DNA of 64,000 nt from Asterias rubens (lineage: Eukaryota > Echinodermata > Asteroidea > Forcipulatida > Asteriidae): positions 16,375,994 through 16,439,993 of the forward strand of contig NC_047062.1 of assembly GCF_902459465.1 (NCBI RefSeq), given 5' to 3'. Position numbers and translations under genes: made by a program. This document shows, in pieces, positions 63,701 through 64,000 of the stretch (positions within the stretch are counted from its first letter, which is position 1; the number at the start of each line of letters is the position of its first letter). The notes below the pieces were generated by a model. The model worked only from the letters and a program-made list of their open reading frames with translations, had not been told where the DNA came from and did not search any database.

Positions 63701-64000
63701 TTATATTCCAACCATATCAATTTCAAAACACTTTCATAGCCCAAAGTGCAAAAGCGCACACAGCAATCAATCAAAAATCAAACCTTCCTCTTTTTCTATT
63801 TCTGTTTAGAGAATCTAAGTTTACTGTGAAGCGCTTTGATCTTATTAAAGGCACTATAAAAATACCCATTTTTATTTATTTATTATTATGTCCCTATAAT
63901 TTAAGAAGAACGCTGTCTTACCAGGGAGAGTACTCGTCTTCTTGAGGAGATGTTATTGGCTGTAGTTCCATCCATATGTCTAGTCAGCTGATCTACCAGG
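27564..64000 (-). CDS. SYNE1: Nesprin-1-like giant spectrin-repeat KASH protein (C-terminal 1488 aa)
   Basis: Nesprins sit in the outer nuclear membrane, bind SUN proteins in the perinuclear space through KASH and reach into the cytoplasm with spectrin repeats. They link the nucleus to the cytoskeleton. Nineteen exons join in one frame: 63922->64000, 63203-63400, 62272-62574, 61252-61445, 60627-60759, 59419-60054, 52490-52656, 43547-43709, 42647-42834, 41904-42054, 40929-41249, 40428-40628, 32863-33342, 32095-32194, 31067-31269, 30263-30592, 29913-30131, 28448-28632, 27564-27780. All phases match, so no constitutive exon seems missed. Segments such as [20 protein letters not shown] and [11 protein letters not shown] resemble vertebrate nesprin-1 more than nesprin-2. 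The N-terminal actin-binding domain and most repeats lie beyond the right edge. The donor at 29912 (GTCGGT) is weak. Invertebrates may have one SYNE1/2 ancestor, so the symbol is by similarity. Confidence 0.93.
27913..28418. repeat. Family D repeat interrupted by a younger inverted-repeat element
   Basis: The left half (27913-28050) begins GGGCCCAATTTTATAGAGCT and the right half (28311-28418) ends TTCTGCTTAAGCATCTCTAT then GAAATAGGGTCC. The two halves flank the insertion at 28052-28310. It lies in the SYNE1 intron before the KASH exon. Confidence 0.6.
28052..28310. mobile_element. Inverted-repeat MITE (GGTAGCACCATGTGTA family)
   Basis: The left end GGTAGCACCATGTGTACATC plus TACTTGCTAGGTAGAT is inverted at the right end (ATCTACCCAGCAAGTAGATA, then CACATGGTGTTACC). 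GTTGTTTTGAGAACTTG and CAAGTTCTCAAAAGAAC pair further inside. Fragments occur at 600-705, 42430-42530 and 50218-50400. Confidence 0.7.
28448..28632 (-). CDS. SYNE1: SYNE1 exon: low-complexity linker before the KASH domain
   Basis: 61 codons plus two bases, starting [10 protein letters not shown]. It is rich in Met, Ser, Thr and Pro ([18 protein letters not shown]) without spectrin-type heptads. It corresponds in position to the Ser/Pro-rich cytoplasmic linker that precedes the membrane helix in vertebrate nesprins. It starts in phase 0 and its carry GT joins the KASH exon. Confidence 0.85.
29453..29710. mobile_element. Family A TTAA MITE, internally deleted
   Basis: TTAA at both ends and both intact termini, but only 258 bp: the block holding the AACGAGTAATGGGGAGAGG segment is missing. 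Confidence 0.8.
29913..32194 (-). CDS. SYNE1: SYNE1 exons: last spectrin repeats
   Basis: Five exons: 32095-32194, 31067-31269, 30263-30592, 29913-30131 (four with clear borders, joined by carry G at 32095/31269). They encode about 285 residues in two to three spectrin-type triple helices. Anchor tryptophans are in [36 protein letters not shown] and MVWLDG. The stretch [17 protein letters not shown] is strikingly like the end of vertebrate nesprin-1, which supports that assignment. The final helix region ends in DPTQFEIDK. Count note: these coordinates are four exons, not five. Confidence 0.9.
31308..31521. mobile_element. Family A TTAA MITE, right-truncated
   Basis: It starts TTTAAAGACACTGGACGGTA and matches the family up to the central palindrome (CTCAAATTCTAAATCTGAGG), then stops. 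It lies in the SYNE1 intron between 31269 and 32095. Confidence 0.65.
32294..32500 (+). repeat. 45-bp tandem repeat (3 units) at the edge of a dispersed repeat
   Basis: Three units of CTTCCTCTTTGGAAGGGCAA plus GGCAATCTTAGTAAAAGG(A/C)C, differing at few positions, followed by CCCTCTATGAGGGTAATGTC and AATTTCTACTGGA. The 45-nt period keeps an open frame that is probably not translated. Confidence 0.8.
32863..33342 (-). CDS. SYNE1: SYNE1 480-nt exon: Ser/Arg-rich linker
   Basis: 160 codons. The first 100 are disordered and rich in Ser, Arg and Asp ([40 protein letters not shown]). Then come [10 protein letters not shown], an acidic patch, a helix ([19 protein letters not shown]) and EIEEEKEGY. 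Many SP and RS sites suggest phosphorylation. The acceptor is a NAGNAG pair (AAGCAG), so the exon may start at 33345 with one more Gln. Confidence 0.88.
34436..34790. mobile_element. Family A TTAA MITE
   Basis: TTAA at both ends; left terminus diverged (AAACACTGGGCACTATTGG), right terminus canonical. It lies in the 7-kb SYNE1 intron 33343-40427. Confidence 0.8.
35800..35945. repeat. GGTGCCC/CCAAGG dispersed repeat
   Basis: Words CACAGAGGCAATTGTTCCCT, CATTTCCTCATAGGGTGC and TTGGTGCCCTTGGTGTCC recur at 18415-18570, 55870-56000 and 59170-59245. Confidence 0.5.
36621..36668 (-). CDS. SYNE1: Candidate 48-nt cassette exon of SYNE1
   Basis: An acceptor-like tract (pyrimidine-rich with AAAAAG) precedes GGATCTGATTCTTCC and the segment ends CTCTAAG/GTGAGT, a strong donor. 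The 16 codons ([16 protein letters not shown]) start and end in phase 0, so inclusion between exons 40428-40628 and 32863-33342 keeps the frame. The acceptor is only fair. No family match is claimed. Confidence 0.4.
36811..37199. mobile_element. Family A TTAA MITE
   Basis: It starts CACAGGCAGTGAACACTATT and ends CCAATAGTGTCCAGTGTCTG. The TTAA of the left end has decayed. Confidence 0.75.
40428..52656 (-). CDS. SYNE1: SYNE1 exons: spectrin repeats (six exons)
   Basis: Exons 52490-52656, 43547-43709, 42647-42834, 41904-42054, 40929-41249 and 40428-40628 encode about 397 residues of spectrin repeats. Typical anchors are [20 protein letters not shown] across the 8.8-kb intron 43710-52489, [49 protein letters not shown] and [14 protein letters not shown]. 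Because phase and heptad pattern are continuous, I think no constitutive exon hides in the long intron. Confidence 0.92.
42124..42415 (-). mobile_element. Repeat with tRNA-like core, minus orientation
   Basis: The minus strand reads GTCTAGTTGGTAAGACACTG and GTGGGTTCGAAACCCACCCG, the same D-arm and T-arm core as at 19830-20100. Both ends carry the ACCCATACA(T/C)(G/C)GATGTG word, here in the same orientation, unlike the 19.8-kb copy. Confidence 0.7.
43321..43514. repeat. Family D palindromic repeat
   Basis: It runs from GGGCACAATTTTATAGAGCT to TTAAGCATCTCTATGAATTC, with internal AATGCTTACCAGAATAAGGT and TATCCTGCTTATTTTTTATT. It lies directly downstream (minus sense) of the 43547-43709 exon. 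Confidence 0.6.
46658..46730. mobile_element. 73-bp hairpin element, miniature relative of the 2.3-kb fold-back
   Basis: It starts TAGTGGCGATGATTGTTACC and ends GGTTACCATCATCGCTA, its near reverse complement. It shares the terminal pattern TAG(T)NGCGATNATNGTNACCCTCC with the 2320-3378 element. It is flanked by AAAGAGACA (46649-46657) and GAAGAGACA (46731-46739), an 8-of-9 target duplication. Confidence 0.75.
46755..47166. mobile_element. Inverted-repeat element of about 410 bp
   Basis: The left end GGCCAAATAAAAAATAATAC plus CAGTTGATCG pairs with the right end CGATCAACTGGTATTTTTTG plus TTACATATTTGGCC. ACTATTTACTATTTTTTCG and AAAAAATAGTAAATAGTAAG pair further inside. No open frame of interest. 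Confidence 0.6.
47997..48062 (+). repeat. 15-bp tandem repeat
   Basis: About four units of AAGGCTGAAGACAAG with diverged first and last units. Intronic. Confidence 0.9.
50620..50962 (+). repeat. SINE with its tail amplified into a tandem array
   Basis: A tRNA-like head (CTCAACTGGTAGAGTGATAA, CAGGTTCAAACCCTGCTCC) is followed by four copies of a roughly 76-bp unit: CCTGCTCCAGTAAATATTTC, GTTCAACCCCAAATGAACTT, AACAAAACAAAACAAGCT and an oligo-A run. The unit consists of the end of the B box plus the SINE tail. Confidence 0.8.
53540..54214. mobile_element. Family A TTAA MITE with a nested tRNA-core repeat
   Basis: The family A left half starts at 53540 (TTAAAGACAC) and its right half ends at 54211-54214 (CACTGCCTTTAA). 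Between them, about 53705-53975 is the tRNA-core repeat. The segment AGCTCAATTGGTTGTCAAA...GAAAAAAACAAC occurs twice just before the insertion, a local duplication of the host MITE. Confidence 0.75.
53705..53975 (+). mobile_element. Repeat with tRNA-like core, direct terminal repeats
   Basis: Both ends carry ACACAT(C/T)GGTGTATGGGT followed by AAAAACCAAAAATTAA in the same orientation. The core is TAGTCTAGTTGGTAAGACAC and TGTGGGTTCGAATCCCACCC. The copy sits inside a family A MITE. Confidence 0.75.
56077..56463. mobile_element. Family A TTAA MITE, full length
   Basis: 387 bp, TTAA on both sides, near-intact inverted termini (left reads AGGCAGTGGACATTATTGG). The interior closely matches the 20582-20969 copy, including the word CTTCACAGTTG(A/G)TGTATCTC. 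Confidence 0.85.
59419..60054 (-). CDS. SYNE1: SYNE1 636-nt exon: two spectrin repeats in one exon
   Basis: 212 codons in phase 0, acceptor TTTACAG/GGTACT, donor GAG/GTGAGC. Anchors are [55 protein letters not shown] and [12 protein letters not shown]. It is the longest spectrin exon seen here and lacks introns that neighbouring repeats have. Confidence 0.94.
60627..64000 (-). CDS. SYNE1: SYNE1 exons: most upstream spectrin repeats in the window
   Basis: Exons 63922->64000 (cut by the window edge), 63203-63400, 62272-62574, 61252-61445 and 60627-60759 encode about 302 residues. Features include [50 protein letters not shown] and [12 protein letters not shown]. The 61252-61445 exon joins 60627-60759 through carry AG plus A. 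They continue the repeat array towards the N-terminus off the right edge. Confidence 0.92.
61595..61800. repeat. tRNA-derived SINE in fold-back arrangement
   Basis: A minus-oriented SINE part (TTGGGGTTGAACAATGATTT, GTGGGATTCGAACCAACGAC) is duplicated once (59-bp direct step) and faces a plus-oriented copy (GGAGGTCGTTGGTTCGAATC, CAGTTCTTTGTTCAACCCCA). The tail of the plus copy continues CCCAGTCAGTTTCCCTTGTG as at 20411-20570. Confidence 0.7.
62160..62235 (+). repeat. Truncated tRNA-derived SINE
   Basis: ACTAGATAGCTCAGTTGGTA (A box) is followed by a shortened body without B box and the tail start TTTGTTCAACCCAAAA. It lies 37 bases from the 62272-62574 exon. Confidence 0.5.
62750..62970. repeat. 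TTAA-started repeat, second TTAA family
   Basis: It begins CTTAAAGGCAAAGTATTGCC and shares ATTATCAACAGCTGCAGTG(A/C)TTCTTAC and the CCAAAG(A/G)TATACCC terminus with the repeat at about 54211-54455. Confidence 0.5.
63600..63720. repeat. Fragment of family B MITE
   Basis: AAAAGGAAAAACCACTAAAT and GTGTGTATCATTATATTCCA resemble the arm of the 11582-11972 element; the remainder is lost. Confidence 0.4.

Overview
The window is animal nuclear DNA: AT-rich, intron-rich, with canonical GT-AG splicing and many small dispersed repeats. Five protein-coding genes can be assembled exon by exon with matching splice phases. Gene content indicates a metazoan. The repeat families (TTAA-flanked MITEs starting AGGCAGTGGACACTATTGG, tRNA-derived SINEs) look like those I remember from echinoderms, especially sea stars; that taxonomic guess is recollection, not something the sequence proves.

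Layout. 918-3953 (minus): first two coding exons of TMX1, an ER thioredoxin-like membrane protein with a CPAC active site; the rest lies left of the window. 6155-7675 (minus): a complete three-exon gene for a single-domain asparaginase-like protein of about 171 aa. 10037-15943 (minus): complete ten-exon TAF6L (619 aa), a histone-fold subunit of the SAGA/PCAF complex. 16444-23995 (plus): complete TAF1A (about 502 aa), a subunit of the RNA polymerase I factor SL1. The two TAF genes are head to head across 500 bp. 27564-64000 (minus, continuing past the right edge): nineteen C-terminal exons (about 1488 aa) of a giant nesprin closest to SYNE1, with spectrin repeats, a Ser/Arg-rich linker and the terminal KASH domain. 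TAF1A and SYNE1 converge on their 3' ends between 24 and 27.5 kb.

The remainder is introns and spacers filled with MITEs, fold-back elements, SINE-like tRNA-derived units and minisatellites, several nested in one another. The most notable points are: (1) a recent 122-bp tandem duplication in TAF1A that appears to have created a new 71-nt intron and an in-frame 17-codon exon; (2) a 1059-bp fold-back element with a perfect 9-bp target duplication inserted in a TTAA MITE, plus a 73-bp miniature relative at 46.66 kb; (3) repeats with a tRNA-like core and short terminal repeats; (4) the stand-alone N-terminal asparaginase domain; (5) a 30-bp duplication spanning the SYNE1 stop codon, with an unusual Ile C-terminus on the SUN-binding tail.

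The genes do not form a pathway. TAF6L and TAF1A both serve transcription initiation (Pol II and Pol I) and may share a bidirectional promoter; TMX1 and SYNE1 both act in the ER/nuclear-envelope membrane system, but their proximity is more likely ancestral linkage than function. All exon boundaries were read by eye from reading frame, phase and splice motifs, without transcript data.
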